Positions 33,956-43,462 of a DNA stretch of 64,000 nt are shown one piece after another. Position numbers and translations under genes: made by a program. The notes beneath the pieces are model-generated. The model worked only from the letters and a program-made list of their open reading frames with translations, was not told the origin of the DNA and searched no databases. Position 1 is the first letter of the stretch, and every line of letters begins with the position of its first letter. Origin of the DNA: Methylobacterium sp. 2A (GTDB lineage: Bacteria > Pseudomonadota > Alphaproteobacteria > Rhizobiales > Beijerinckiaceae). Location: positions 186,001-250,000 of the forward strand of contig NZ_VUOK01000021.1 of the NCBI RefSeq assembly GCF_009806555.1, in the 5' to 3' direction.

Positions 33956-34885
33956 CTATCGACCCATCAGCGCGTCGACATGCGCGGCGGTCGACTTCGC
34001 GAGACCTTCCAGGCTGTAGCCGCCCTCCAACACCGAGACGATGCGCCCACCGGCGCAGCGTTCCGCCAGCTCCATCAATCGCCGCGTCGCCCAGGCGAAA
34101 TCCTCGGCCTCGAGCCGGAGATTGGCCAGCGGATCGAGGCGATGGGCATCGAACCCCGCCGAGATCACGATCACATCCGGCCGAAACGTCTCCAGGCGCG
34201 ACAGGATGCCGGTCTCGAAGGCCTCGCGAAAGATCTCGCCGTCGTCGTTCGGCTGCAGGGGCACGTTGACGATCGTATCCCTGTCGCCCCGCTCCGAGGC
34301 GGCGCCGGAGCCGGGGAAGAGCGGCATCTGATGGGTCGAGCAGTACAGGACGGAGGCATCGTCCCAGAAGATGTCCTGGCTGCCGTTGCCGTGATGGACA
34401 TCCCAATCGACCAGCGCCACGCGCCCGGCGCCGTGCTTCGTCTGGGCGTAGCGGGCCGCGATGGCGGCGTGATTGAACAGGCAGAACCCCATGGACCGGG
34501 TCCGCTCCGCGTGGTGGCCGGGCGGCCGCATGGCGACGAACGCGTTGCGGCACTCGCCCGCGACGACGGCGTCGATGGCGTGCGTGGCACCGCCGATCGC
34601 CCGCAACGCCGCCTCCAGGCTGCCGGCCGACAGGACCGTGTCCGAGTCGATTCCGACCATGCCCTGCTCCGGCACCGCCGCGACCAGCGCGTCGATATAG
34701 GAGCGGGGATGGGCGAGCGCGGCGATCTCCAAGTCCGCACGGGGCGCCGAAGCGCGCACGAGGCCGGCAAAGCGTTCGTCTTCCAGCGCGCGTTCGACCG
34801 CGCGCATCCGGGCTGGCCGCTCCGGGTGGCCCTCCGGCACGAGATGATCGAAGCTGGCGGGATGGCTCACGTACAGTGTGGTCAC
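33956..34885 (-). CDS. Histone-deacetylase-family amidohydrolase
   Basis: A 309-residue protein from the GTG after GGGAG. Zinc-dependent deacetylase features are complete: MRPPGHHAE (tandem His), GFCLFNHAAIAARYA, VALVDWDVHHGNGSQDIF (zinc Asp and His) and VIVISAGFDAH (zinc Asp), with LEGGYSLEGL near the end (Gly-Gly-Tyr). Bacterial members act on acetylpolyamines, acetoin-regulated acetyl-CoA synthetase, or other acetyl-lysines. The specific substrate is unknown. It is divergent from the L,D-transpeptidase gene, 181 bases away. Confidence 0.92.
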   Translation of the reverse strand: MTTLYVSHPASFDHLVPEGHPERPARMRAVERALEDERFAGLVRASAPRADLEIAALAHPRSYIDALVAAVPEQGMVGIDSDTVLSAGSLEAALRAIGGATHAIDAVVAGECRNAFVAMRPPGHHAERTRSMGFCLFNHAAIAARYAQTKHGAGRVALVDWDVHHGNGSQDIFWDDASVLYCSTHQMPLFPGSGAASERGDRDTIVNVPLQPNDDGEIFREAFETGILSRLETFRPDVIVISAGFDAHRLDPLANLRLEAEDFAWATRRLMELAERCAGGRIVSVLEGGYSLEGLAKSTAAHVDALMGR

Positions 34886-35066
34886 GACGGTCGCTCCCGG
34901 GTCCGGTCCTGTCGCGCGTCTGCAACAGGAGCCGGCAATGTGCCACGGTCGCAACGCGCGGACTACGGCCGCGTGCCCACGACGATTAGGCTTGTCCCGA
35001 TCGTCTTCGGATTTTCCCAGTCACCGAACGGTTTTCGGTACGGGATTCAACGTCGAGACCGGCCGC

Positions 35067-35645
35067 ATGCGCATCGTCCCGATCATCGTCTGTGCGGGTC
35101 TCCTGGCGGGCTGCACCTTCAAGGGCGTGCCCGATCCCGCCCTCTCGGCGCGCGATGCGGAATTCATGGCGCTCGTGCCGGATGCCGAGTTCGACCCGCA
35201 TTTCGCCCGGTACGAGATGAACGATCCGACTCATGAGCCGCCCGGCACCATCGTGGTCGAGACCAAGGAGCGTCAGCTCTACCTCGTTGAGCCCGGCGGG
35301 AAGGCGCTCCGCTACGGCGTCTCGGTCGGCGACGAGGCCTATGGCTGGACCGGCAAGGCCACCGTCGACCGCAAGGCGGAATGGCCGGCCTGGAACCCGC
35401 CGGCCGAGATGATCAAGCGCTGGCCGCATGTCCACGCCATGCAGGGCGGGCCGATGAATCCGCTGGGCGCCCGCGCCCTCTACCTGTCGGACCACGGCAA
35501 GGACACGCTCTACCGGATCCACGGCACCAACGAGCCGGAGAAGATCGGGCAGGCGGTCTCCTCCGGCTGCATCCGCATGCGCAACATCGACGTGGTGGAC
35601 CTCTACAATCGCGTCCCCGTCGGCGCGACGGTCATCGTCCGGTAA
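35067..35645 (+). CDS. L,D-transpeptidase lipoprotein (YkuD domain)
   Basis: A 192-residue protein with a lipoprotein signal (MRIVPIIVCAGLLAGCTF, lipobox LAGC). The YkuD domain runs from GTIVVETKERQLYLVEPGG to the active-site block YRIHGTNEPEKIGQAVSSGCIRM, with catalytic Cys and His. It likely cross-links peptidoglycan 3-3 or attaches proteins to it at the outer periplasm. Alphaproteobacteria carry many such paralogues. It is divergent from the deacetylase gene. Confidence 0.93.
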   Translation: MRIVPIIVCAGLLAGCTFKGVPDPALSARDAEFMALVPDAEFDPHFARYEMNDPTHEPPGTIVVETKERQLYLVEPGGKALRYGVSVGDEAYGWTGKATVDRKAEWPAWNPPAEMIKRWPHVHAMQGGPMNPLGARALYLSDHGKDTLYRIHGTNEPEKIGQAVSSGCIRMRNIDVVDLYNRVPVGATVIVR

Positions 35646-35694
35646 CGCAACCGGTCAACGTCCCAATAAGCCTGCTTGCTTGGGGGGTGTTTAC

Positions 35695-35710
35695 CTGAAC
35701 TTCCGTTCAG
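35695..35710. repeat. Perfect 6-bp inverted repeat (CTGAAC-N4-GTTCAG)
   Basis: The palindrome lies 49 bases after the L,D-transpeptidase stop and 97 bases before the gene at 35808. It could be a regulator operator for the downstream gene. There is no T-tract, so a terminator is less likely. Nothing more can be said from one copy. Confidence 0.35.
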
Positions 35711-35807
35711 ATCTGGCCATTAACTTCTGGCAGGGAAGCCGTCCCGTAAGTTGAAGACACACAGGGACAAGCACCGACCGCAACACAGGTCGGAGGAGCA
35801 GGCGACC

Positions 35808-36248
35808 ATGACCATGATTTCCGTTCAACAGTTCTGCAACCATGCCGTTTCGACAGGCATGATCAGCGACGAGGACCTGCTGGTCCTCAAGCGTGAGGTT
35901 CTCCCAGAAGGCCTGATGACCCGCGAAGAGGCGGACCTGCTGATCGCCCTGGAGCGCGCGGTGATCGGTTCCGAGGCCTTCGCCGACTTCCTCGTGGCCT
36001 CGGTCGTCGACTTCGCCGTATGGGGCACCCGGCCGACCGGTTACATCGACCGCGACGTGGCCGCCTGGCTCGCCGCCTCGCTCAGCGGTCGCGAGGGCCC
36101 GAGCCCGGTCGGTGCGCGGATCGCCATGGAGATCGTCCGGGAAGCCCAGGGCAGCGCCGAATCGCTGATGGCCTTCGCCCTCGAAGCCAACCGCCGGACC
36201 CATGACGCGGTCCAGCCCGCCCGCATGAGCTTTGCACTGGCCGCCTGA
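35808..36248 (+). CDS. Hypothetical protein, 146 residues, acidic helical
   Basis: The ATG follows a good CGGAGGAG site. The sequence is helical and soluble: ISVQQFCNHAVSTGMISDEDLLVLKREVLPEG, TREEADLLIALERAVIGSEAFADFLVASVVDF, and a C-terminal RIAMEIVREAQGSAESLMAFALEANRR. The repeating EEAD..IALE pattern recalls small TerB-like or EF-hand-like helical bundles, but no calcium loop or family motif is certain. It sits between an L,D-transpeptidase gene and pccA, with 100 bases before the pccA start. Confidence 0.7.
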   Translation: MTMISVQQFCNHAVSTGMISDEDLLVLKREVLPEGLMTREEADLLIALERAVIGSEAFADFLVASVVDFAVWGTRPTGYIDRDVAAWLAASLSGREGPSPVGARIAMEIVREAQGSAESLMAFALEANRRTHDAVQPARMSFALAA

Positions 36249-36348
36249 GCCTTCGACAAAGGCGCAGCTTCCGTCTGTCGCGCAACTGATCTATCGGGAC
36301 AGTCAAGCCGGTGCGCAGTCCGGCGATCTCGGATGCAGTGCGCCAGCG

Positions 36349-38352
36349 ATGTTCGACAAGATCCTGATTGCCAACCGGGGCGAGATCGCCTGCCGGGTCA
36401 TCAAGACCGCCCGGAAGATGGGCATCAGGACCGTAGCGGTCTACTCGGATGCCGATCGCGACGCCGTGCACGTCGCCATGGCCGACGAGGCCGTGCATAT
36501 CGGCCCCGCCGCAGCGGCGGAATCCTATCTGGTCATCGACAAGATCGTCGAGGCCTGCAAGCAGACCGGCGCGCAGGCCGTGCATCCCGGCTACGGCTTC
36601 CTCTCCGAGCGCGAGGCCTTCCCGAAGGCGCTCGAAGCCGCCGGCATCGTGTTCATCGGCCCGAATCCCGCCGCGATCGCCGCCATGGGCGACAAGATCG
36701 AATCGAAGAAGGCGGCGGCTGCGGCCGAGGTCTCCACGGTCCCCGGATTCCTCGGGGTGATCGAATCACCCGAGCATGCCCGGACGATCGCCGACGAGAT
36801 CGGCTACCCGGTGATGATCAAGGCCTCCGCGGGCGGCGGCGGCAAGGGCATGCGCATCGCCTTCTCGGGCGACGAGGTCGCGGAGGGCTTCGCCCGCGCC
36901 AAGTCGGAGGCGGCTTCCTCGTTCGGCGACGACCGCGTCTTCATCGAGAAGTTCATCACAGATCCGCGCCACATCGAGATCCAGCTGATCGGCGATAAGC
37001 ACGGGAACGTCATCTACCTCGGCGAGCGCGAGTGCTCGATTCAGCGGCGTAACCAGAAAGTGATCGAGGAGGCGCCATCGCCGCTCCTCGACAAGAAGAC
37101 CCGCCGCAAGATGGGCGAGCAGGCCGTCGCCCTCGCCAAGGCGGTGAACTACGATTCGGCCGGCACGGTCGAGTTCGTGGCCGGGCAGGACAAGTCGTTC
37201 TACTTCCTCGAGATGAACACCCGTCTGCAGGTCGAGCATCCGGTGACCGAGATGATCACCGGGCTCGATCTCGTCGAGCTGATGATCCGCGTCGCCGCCG
37301 GCGAGAAGCTGCCGATCACCCAGGACGACGTGAAGCTCAACGGCTGGGCTGTGGAAAGCCGCGTCTATGCCGAGGATCCGACCCGCAACTTCCTGCCCTC
37401 GATCGGCCGGCTGACCACCTACCGTCCGCCGGAGGAGGGGCAGCAGGGCAAGGCGATCGTGCGCAACGATACCGGCGTGGAAGAAGGCGGCGAGATCGCC
37501 ATCCACTACGATCCGATGATCGCCAAGCTGGTGACCTGGGCGCCGAGCCGCGCCGAGGCGATCGCCGCGCAGGCCGAGGCGCTCGACGCTTTCGCGATCG
37601 ACGGCATCCGCCACAACATCCCGTTCCTGTCGGCCCTGATGGCGCATCCGCGCTGGCAGGAGGGCCGCCTGTCCACCGGCTTCATCGCCGAGGAGTTTCC
37701 GGAGGGCTTTACGGCGCCGGAGCCCGCCGGGCCGGTGGCGCTGCGCATGATGGCCGCCGCAGCGGCGATCGATCACAAGCTCAACCAGCGCAAGCGCGGC
37801 ATCTCCGGGCAGATGCGGGCGCCGGGCCTGTTCGCCTTCGAGCGGGATCGCGTCGTGATCCTGGCCGGTCAGTCCTATCCCGTCACGGTCCAGCCGGAGG
37901 GCGAGGATCTGCTGATCACCCAGGACGACGGCGCGTCGCTGACGGTGGCGAGCGCGTGGCGTCCGGGCGAGCCGGTCTGGATCGGCACGATCGGGTCGGA
38001 GCGCGTCGCAATCCAGGTGCGCAGCCTGCTCAACGGCGTGTTCCTGCAGCACGCGGGCGCGGCCGCCGAGGCCCGTGTCTATACCCGCCGCGAGGCCGAG
38101 CTCGCCGCTTTGATGCCGGTGAAGGAGCAGGCGGGCTCGGGCAAGCAGGTGCTCTGCCCGATGCCGGGGCTCGTGAAGCAGATCCTGGTGACCGAGGGCC
38201 AGGAGGTGAAGAACGGCGAGCCGATCGCGGTCGTCGAGGCGATGAAGATGGAGAACGTGCTGCGCGCCGAGCGGGACGCGACCGTGGGCAAGATCCACGC
38301 GAAGGAGGGTGAAAGCCTCGCGGTCGACGCGGTGATCCTGGAGTTCGCCTGA
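36349..38352 (+). CDS. pccA: Propionyl/acetyl-CoA carboxylase alpha subunit (biotin carboxylase + biotin carrier)
   Basis: A 667-residue protein. Order of domains: biotin carboxylase N-part (FDKILIANRGEIACRVIKTA), ATP-grasp (MIKASAGGGGKGMRIA, FYFLEMNTRLQVEHPVTEM), carboxylase C-part, a BT-type linker (about residues 500-590), and the biotinyl domain ending VVEAMKMENVLRAE, with the target Lys in EAMKM. It carboxylates biotin for propionyl-CoA to methylmalonyl-CoA conversion. In Methylobacterium this serves the ethylmalonyl-CoA pathway that regenerates glyoxylate during C1 growth. The beta subunit is not in the window. A longer frame start at 36232 is a shadow extension. Confidence 0.93.
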   Translation: MFDKILIANRGEIACRVIKTARKMGIRTVAVYSDADRDAVHVAMADEAVHIGPAAAAESYLVIDKIVEACKQTGAQAVHPGYGFLSEREAFPKALEAAGIVFIGPNPAAIAAMGDKIESKKAAAAAEVSTVPGFLGVIESPEHARTIADEIGYPVMIKASAGGGGKGMRIAFSGDEVAEGFARAKSEAASSFGDDRVFIEKFITDPRHIEIQLIGDKHGNVIYLGERECSIQRRNQKVIEEAPSPLLDKKTRRKMGEQAVALAKAVNYDSAGTVEFVAGQDKSFYFLEMNTRLQVEHPVTEMITGLDLVELMIRVAAGEKLPITQDDVKLNGWAVESRVYAEDPTRNFLPSIGRLTTYRPPEEGQQGKAIVRNDTGVEEGGEIAIHYDPMIAKLVTWAPSRAEAIAAQAEALDAFAIDGIRHNIPFLSALMAHPRWQEGRLSTGFIAEEFPEGFTAPEPAGPVALRMMAAAAAIDHKLNQRKRGISGQMRAPGLFAFERDRVVILAGQSYPVTVQPEGEDLLITQDDGASLTVASAWRPGEPVWIGTIGSERVAIQVRSLLNGVFLQHAGAAAEARVYTRREAELAALMPVKEQAGSGKQVLCPMPGLVKQILVTEGQEVKNGEPIAVVEAMKMENVLRAERDATVGKIHAKEGESLAVDAVILEFA

Positions 38353-38543
38353 GCCGGGACGCGTTCGTCGTACCCGCGGCTTACGGCGCGCAGACGAGGC
38401 CGCGCTCGGAAGCCGTGAACGATGCCTGCCAGCATCGCGACCGCGCCGATAGATCGAATGACCGAAAGCCCCGAGGCCGCTCGGCCTCGGACGCACGAGA
38501 CGTCAATCCGCGCGTATGCCAGTTCATCTCGGCGAGCCGATGT

Positions 38544-39152
38544 TCAGACGGACCGGCTTTCCGCAGCGAGGCCACCCCGCGCCTTCAGCGCCCGGTAGGC
38601 CGACACGGCAACCGCGAGATCGGTCCGCAGCCGCCGCTCATCGCCGAGGGCGTCGCGACCGTAGGTGAGGCCCAGGATGTGGGCGGCCTCGTAGCCCTCC
38701 GGCAACTCGCCGGCCGTGCCCAGGCCAATGGTGTCGTTCGGAAGCCGGTCGGCGAAGTCGGCGAGGCGTTTTCGGAGCATCACGCCGCTCGTCCGGAGAC
38801 GATCGCCCGCGCTGGCTCCGTACGTGCGGATCGCCGCCACCGTGCCCTGTGCGAGCGACAGATGCACCGCCTCGCGGTGCGCCGGGAACAGATAGACCAG
38901 ATAGTAGCCCCGCGTCGCGCTGGTGGTGATCGCGGGATCGAAGATCGCGAGCCACGGCACGGCGGCCCACTTGGCTCCGCGCCCCGGGCTGCCCTTCACG
39001 AGGAACGGACCGTCGATCGCGGCCAGCGCGCCGCGCAACTCGTCCGGCGCGCCCTTCCGGATCACCGTGGCGAGCGGATGCCCGGCTGGCGGGTCGAGCC
39101 GGGCGAGCGGGTATTCCTCGATGATCCGCCGAAGCGCGTAGCCGAGGCTCAC
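38544..39152 (-). CDS. Stand-alone McrB N-terminal-domain (DUF3578/MrcB_N) protein
   Basis: A 202-residue protein, GTG start overlapping the anmK stop as GTGA. The whole length matches the domain found N-terminal to the GTPase in McrB-like type IV restriction proteins: GPFLVKGSPGRGAKWAAVPWLAIF, TTSATRGYYLVYLFPAHREAVHLSLAQG, and the end region LPEGYEAAHILGLTYGRDALGDERRLRTDLAVAVSAYRAL. No GTPase or nuclease follows; the next minus-strand region is empty. The domain is thought to bind DNA, often modified. Codon use is typical for the genome, so it looks resident. Its role alone is unknown. Confidence 0.82.
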   Translation of the reverse strand: MSLGYALRRIIEEYPLARLDPPAGHPLATVIRKGAPDELRGALAAIDGPFLVKGSPGRGAKWAAVPWLAIFDPAITTSATRGYYLVYLFPAHREAVHLSLAQGTVAAIRTYGASAGDRLRTSGVMLRKRLADFADRLPNDTIGLGTAGELPEGYEAAHILGLTYGRDALGDERRLRTDLAVAVSAYRALKARGGLAAESRSV

Positions 39153-40282
39153 GGCTGCGCCAGAACCCCACCGGTCAAGGATTCGCGGACCCCAGTGGTC
39201 GACGGGAAGGTGATGGGCAGGCCCTTGAGCGAGCGCACGGCCAGATACGCGAAGGCCTGCGCCTCCAGATAGGCCGAGGACCAGCCGATCGCGTCGGCTG
39301 TCGTGATCTCGGCGCGCAGGTGGTAGTTCAGCAGCCGCACCAACTCGCCGTTGCGGGCGCCGCCGCCGGCCACGATCCAGCGGGTCGGGATCTCAGGGGC
39401 GTGGTCGAGGGCGCGGGCGACCGCGCGGGCCGTGAAGGCGGTGAGCGTCGCGGCGCCGTCCTCGGTGGAGAGCTGGCCCGCCAGCTTGTGCGAGAACCAG
39501 TTCCGGTCGAGGGATTTGGGCGGCTTGCGGAAGAAGAACGGGTGCGTCAGCAGCCACGCGAGGAGTTGCTCGTCGGGCCGGCCCCGGGCGGCGGTGCGGC
39601 CGCCATCGTCGAGGTTCTTGCCCTCGCGCTCCTGCATCCACTCGTCGATCAGGGCATTGCCGGGGCCGGTGTCGAAGGCGATGACGCCGCCCTTCGAGTC
39701 GATCAGCGTCGCGTTGGCGACGCCGCCGATATTGAGGATGCCGAACGGCCCGTCGAAGCCCGACGCCTCGGCGAGCGCCTTGTGGAACACCGGCACGAGC
39801 GGCGCGCCCTGCCCGCCCGCCTCGATGTCGGCCCGGCGCAGATCAGACACCACCGGGATGCCGAGGCGCGTCGCCAGGGCCTGTCCGTCGCCGATCTGGA
39901 TCGAGATGCGCTGGTCGGGCCGGTGGATCACGGTCTGTCCGTGAAAACCGATGACGTCGATGTCCGAGGCGGACAGGCCGTTTTCCTCAAGAAAGCGCTC
40001 GACCGCCTCGGCATGGGCCTGCGTGACGAAGGCCTCCGCCTCCGGCAGGCGGCCGGGCCGGTCGCCGGGATGGAGAACGGATTCCGCGTCCTTGGTCGCC
40101 GCGCGCAGGAGCGCCTTCTCGTCCTCCGCGTAGCCGCGGTAGCCGGTCGGCCCCAGCGGCTCCAGGAAGTTGTTGTGGCCCTTGACCACGTGGACCCGCT
40201 CGCCGTCGGTCTCGATCAGCGCGATGTCGACGCCGTCCAGCGAGGTGCCGCTCATCAGCCCGATCGCGCGCATCATCGCCAT
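39149..40282 (-). CDS. anmK: Anhydro-N-acetylmuramic acid kinase
   Basis: A 377-residue kinase. Signature GLMSGTSLDGVDIALIE is at the N-terminus, and VIGFHGQTVIHRP, GILNIGGVANATLI, IAFDTGPGNALIDEWM and IVAGGGARNGELV follow; all are family markers for ATP and sugar binding. It phosphorylates 1,6-anhydro-MurNAc during peptidoglycan recycling; NagZ, another recycling enzyme, is at 43882-44886. Several ATGs are clustered at the start (40282, 40276, 40273). It is coupled by overlap to the McrB-N-domain gene and divergent from tyrS. Confidence 0.95.
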   Translation of the reverse strand: MAMMRAIGLMSGTSLDGVDIALIETDGERVHVVKGHNNFLEPLGPTGYRGYAEDEKALLRAATKDAESVLHPGDRPGRLPEAEAFVTQAHAEAVERFLEENGLSASDIDVIGFHGQTVIHRPDQRISIQIGDGQALATRLGIPVVSDLRRADIEAGGQGAPLVPVFHKALAEASGFDGPFGILNIGGVANATLIDSKGGVIAFDTGPGNALIDEWMQEREGKNLDDGGRTAARGRPDEQLLAWLLTHPFFFRKPPKSLDRNWFSHKLAGQLSTEDGAATLTAFTARAVARALDHAPEIPTRWIVAGGGARNGELVRLLNYHLRAEITTADAIGWSSAYLEAQAFAYLAVRSLKGLPITFPSTTGVRESLTGGVLAQP

Positions 40283-40405
40283 GCCGTTCCGCCCCGTGCC
40301 TTTCCGCGAACGCCCTGCTAAGAGCGCGCCGTATCCTGAACCCAGCGCGAGCTAGCATGCGGGGCCTCGGCCTGTCGCGCCAGCACGCGGCCCGAGATTG
40401 TATCC

Positions 40406-41677
40406 ATGACCGCCGAGAGCTTCGCGCCGAAATCCGATTTCCTGCGGATCCTGACCGAGCGCGGCTATATCCACCAGACCTCCGACCTCGCCGGGATCGA
40501 CGCGGCGGCCCTGGAAGGCCGGCTCACCACCTATGTCGGCTACGATTGCACGGCGCCCTCGCTGCATGTCGGGCACCTGCTCTCGATCATGATGCTGCAC
40601 TGGCTGCAGGCCACGGGCGGGAAGCCGATCGCCCTGATGGGCGGCGGCACCACGCGGGTCGGCGATCCGTCGGGGCGCGACGAGACGCGAAAGATCCTCA
40701 CCGTCGAGCAGATCGATGCCAACAAGGCCGAGATCCGCAAGACCTTCGACCGGTTCCTGCGCTTCGGCGCGGGCGCCGACGATGCCGTGATGGTCGACAA
40801 TGCCGAGTGGCTGACGAAGCTCAACTACATCGAGATGCTGCGCGATGTCGGCCGCCATTTCTCGGTGAACCGCATGCTGTCGATGGACAGCGTGCGCCTG
40901 CGCCTGGAGCGCGACCAGGAACTCTCGTTCCTGGAATTCAACTACATGATCCTGCAATCCTACGACTTCGTGGAGCTGAACCGCCGCTACGGCTGCGTCA
41001 TGCAGATGGGCGGCTCGGACCAGTGGGGCAACATCGTCAACGGCATCGATCTCGGCCGCCGCATGGGCACGCCGCAGCTCTACGCCCTGACCTGCCCGCT
41101 CCTGACCACGTCGTCGGGCGCCAAGATGGGCAAGACCGCCGCCGGCGCCGTCTGGCTCAACCCGGACATGCTGAAGCCCTACGATTACTGGCAGTTCTGG
41201 CGGAACACCGAGGATGCGGACGTGGCCCGCTTCCTCAAGCTGTTCACCCTGCTGCCGATGGAGGAGATCACGCGGCTGGCGGCGCTCGCCGGCTCCGAGA
41301 TCAACGCCGCCAAGACGGTGCTGGCCACCGAGGCGACGGCCCTGATGCACGGCCGCGAGGCCGCGGAGGCGGCCGCCGAGACGGCGCGCAAGACCTTCGT
41401 CGAGGGCACGCTCGCGGCCGACCTGCCGAGCGTCTCGGTGCCGGCCGCGACGCTGCAGGCCGGGCTCGGGGTGCTGACCGCCTTCGGTCCGGAGATCGCG
41501 AAGCTCGTGCCCTCGACCAGCGAGGCCCGGCGCCAGATCAAGGGCGGCGGCCTGCGCGTCAACGACGTGCCGGTGACGGACGAGAAGGCGGTGCTGGGCC
41601 AGGGCGACCTCACGGCCGACGGCGTGATCAAGCTCTCCTTCGGTAAGAAGCGACACGTGTTGCTGCGGGTGGAATGA
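40406..41677 (+). CDS. tyrS: Tyrosyl-tRNA synthetase
   Basis: A 423-residue class I synthetase. The HIGH motif is SLHVGHLLS (H54-H57), the tyrosine site includes [10 protein letters not shown] and [19 protein letters not shown], and the KMSKS-type loop is [14 protein letters not shown]-terminal S4 RNA-binding domain is present ([21 protein letters not shown]). It charges tRNA-Tyr. It is divergent from anmK and convergent with tatC. Confidence 0.97.
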   Translation: MTAESFAPKSDFLRILTERGYIHQTSDLAGIDAAALEGRLTTYVGYDCTAPSLHVGHLLSIMMLHWLQATGGKPIALMGGGTTRVGDPSGRDETRKILTVEQIDANKAEIRKTFDRFLRFGAGADDAVMVDNAEWLTKLNYIEMLRDVGRHFSVNRMLSMDSVRLRLERDQELSFLEFNYMILQSYDFVELNRRYGCVMQMGGSDQWGNIVNGIDLGRRMGTPQLYALTCPLLTTSSGAKMGKTAAGAVWLNPDMLKPYDYWQFWRNTEDADVARFLKLFTLLPMEEITRLAALAGSEINAAKTVLATEATALMHGREAAEAAAETARKTFVEGTLAADLPSVSVPAATLQAGLGVLTAFGPEIAKLVPSTSEARRQIKGGGLRVNDVPVTDEKAVLGQGDLTADGVIKLSFGKKRHVLLRVE

Positions 41678-42016
41678 GGGCCCCGGCCGGACTCATCGTG
41701 CCGATAGGCGGCGCTTCGGCCAACATCCCGGTTTCAAAAGGTCCGTGACCCAGCTGTTTCAAGGTGTTTGGCCCCGGGTCGCGGCGTGGGCTCGGCACAC
41801 CGGGACGCGCAGCACACGGAGCGCCGCGCCAGCGGCTCACGGTGTGTCAGCATGCGACCGGGAATAGGGTCGTGGACGACCGGGTCCTCAATGTCAGGGT
41901 TTTACCCCGACACCCCACCAAAGGGACACGTCCCTTTGGAAGCCCCTGACCCAGGATCGGATCGCGGCCCGTGACGAGCATGCGCGAGCCGCCTTCCGAA
42001 CCAAGGGGGGGATGTC
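41678..42016. other. Intergenic region between convergent tyrS and tatC
   Basis: These 339 bases lie between two stop codons. I see no credible coding frame. The notable element is the perfect hairpin at 41918-41939. Shorter inverted repeats occur near 41894-41912. A role in ending both transcripts is the simplest reading. Confidence 0.5.
41918..41939. terminator. Perfect 9-bp hairpin, candidate bidirectional terminator
   Basis: The arms CCAAAGGGA (41918-41926) and TCCCTTTGG (41931-41939) pair perfectly around a 4-base loop. It lies between the convergent stops of tyrS and tatC. It has no long T-tract on either side, so it could alternatively be a repeated extragenic element. Confidence 0.45.
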
Positions 42017-42817
42017 CTACGGGTCCAGCCCCTCCGCGGCGCGCCGCGCCGCCCGCAGCTTCTCGACCCGGGCCACCGAGAACACGGAGGCCTCATAGAG
42101 GAGCAGCATCGGGATCGCGAGGGAAAGCTGAGAGATCACGTCGGGCGGCGTCAGCACCGCGGCCGCGACGAAGACCAGCACGATGGCGTAGCGCCGCTTC
42201 TCGCGCAGGAAGGCCGCGTCGATGATGCCGATCTGCCCCAGCAGGGTCAGGATCACCGGCAACTGGAACGCGATGCCGAACGCGAAGATCAGCGTCATGA
42301 TCAGCGACAGGTATTCGTCCACCTTGGGCAGCAGCTTGATCGTCGGCTCGCCGGCCACGCCCACCTGCTGGAGCGAGACCGAGAACTTGATCAGCAGCGG
42401 CATCGCCAGGAAGAACACCACCAGCGCGCCGAGCAGGAAGAAGATCGGCGTGGCCACGAGGTAGGGCAGGAAGGCCTTGCGCTCGTTCCGGTAGAGCCCC
42501 GGCGCCACGAACGCGTAGATCTGGGTGGCGATCACCGGGAAGGCCAGGAAGGCCGCGCCGAAGACGCTGAGCTTGATGTTGGTGAAGACCTGTTCGAGGA
42601 AGTGGGTCGCGATCAGTTCGGCATTCTGCGCGCCGACCACCGAGACGTAGGGGTAGACCAGCACATTGTAGATGTCGCGTGAGAAGAAGAAGCACGCGAA
42701 GAACATCAGCACGAAAGCGATGAGCGACTTGATCAGGCGCGCGCGCAGCTCGATCAGGTGCTCGAGCAGCGGAGCCCGGGAGGCTTCGATCTCGGCCTCG
42801 TCGGCGTCGGTGATCAT
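42017..42817 (-). CDS. tatC: Sec-independent translocase TatC
   Basis: A 266-residue protein with six membrane helices. Family residues are seen: [17 protein letters not shown] at the cytoplasmic entry (binds the twin-Arg signal), the loop [13 protein letters not shown], and [22 protein letters not shown] near the last helices. It is the receptor core of the Tat system for folded proteins, which here would include cofactor-carrying and Tat-signal proteins such as the dienelactone hydrolase family protein at 18629. Its start overlaps tatB by ATGA. Confidence 0.97.
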   Translation of the reverse strand: MITDADEAEIEASRAPLLEHLIELRARLIKSLIAFVLMFFACFFFSRDIYNVLVYPYVSVVGAQNAELIATHFLEQVFTNIKLSVFGAAFLAFPVIATQIYAFVAPGLYRNERKAFLPYLVATPIFFLLGALVVFFLAMPLLIKFSVSLQQVGVAGEPTIKLLPKVDEYLSLIMTLIFAFGIAFQLPVILTLLGQIGIIDAAFLREKRRYAIVLVFVAAAVLTPPDVISQLSLAIPMLLLYEASVFSVARVEKLRAARRAAEGLDP

Positions 42818-43380
42818 CGGGCAGCGGCGCCGTTCTTCGGATCGACGGGGGCCTCATGGGCCACGACCGGATCTGCGGGTGGGCCGAACGGATCGTCGAC
42901 CGAGCCGGGGACAGGGAGCGGCGCTTCCACGGCCGCCGGCTGCGGGGCGGGATGCGGCGCCGCGGATGCCGTGTCGGAGGCGGGACTCGGGGCCTCCTGC
43001 TCGGCCTTGAGCTGCGCCGTCGCCTCGGCGAGGGAGCGCGTCTCTCCGGCGGGCGGCGGGGGGCCGAGCTTCTCCGGTCCGACCTTGGTCCGGCCCTCGA
43101 CGGCGCCCTTCAGCTCGTCGCGGATCGTCTGGACGGGATTGAAGGTCGAGCCCACGCCGCGCACGGTATTGCGGATGCCATCGACCTCGCGGCGAACGTC
43201 GTCGAGTTCGGCCTCGCGGATCGCCTCGTTGAACTGCATCTGGAACTCGCCGGCCATGCGGCGCAGCTTCGAGGTGATCTGCCCGACGGTGCGGAGCGCC
43301 TTCGGCAGGTCCTTCGGCCCGATGACGATGAGGGCGACGCCGCCGATCAGCATCACCTCGCCCCAACTCATGTCCAGCAT
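42814..43380 (-). CDS. tatB: Twin-arginine translocase subunit TatB
   Basis: A 188-residue protein. A single N-terminal membrane helix opens with [30 protein letters not shown], followed by an amphipathic helix and a Pro/Ala-rich, variable tail. The Glu in the first helix and the GPKDLPK hinge identify TatB rather than TatA. It works with TatC to bind Tat signal peptides. Order tatA-tatB-tatC on one strand is the usual operon. Confidence 0.95.
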   Translation of the reverse strand: MLDMSWGEVMLIGGVALIVIGPKDLPKALRTVGQITSKLRRMAGEFQMQFNEAIREAELDDVRREVDGIRNTVRGVGSTFNPVQTIRDELKGAVEGRTKVGPEKLGPPPPAGETRSLAEATAQLKAEQEAPSPASDTASAAPHPAPQPAAVEAPLPVPGSVDDPFGPPADPVVAHEAPVDPKNGAAAR

Positions 43381-43462
43381 GTCGTCGACGGTCCTGCTGC
43401 CCGGGGAACCGAAGCTCGGCTCCCGTCAGGCTCTACACCAGCGCACGTCCCGTGGCAGTACC

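Noticed and set aside
41678..42016. tRNA or small RNA gene in the tyrS-tatC gap
   Set aside because: No acceptor/T-arm pattern (GGTTCGA with CCA end) was found; only a simple hairpin is present.
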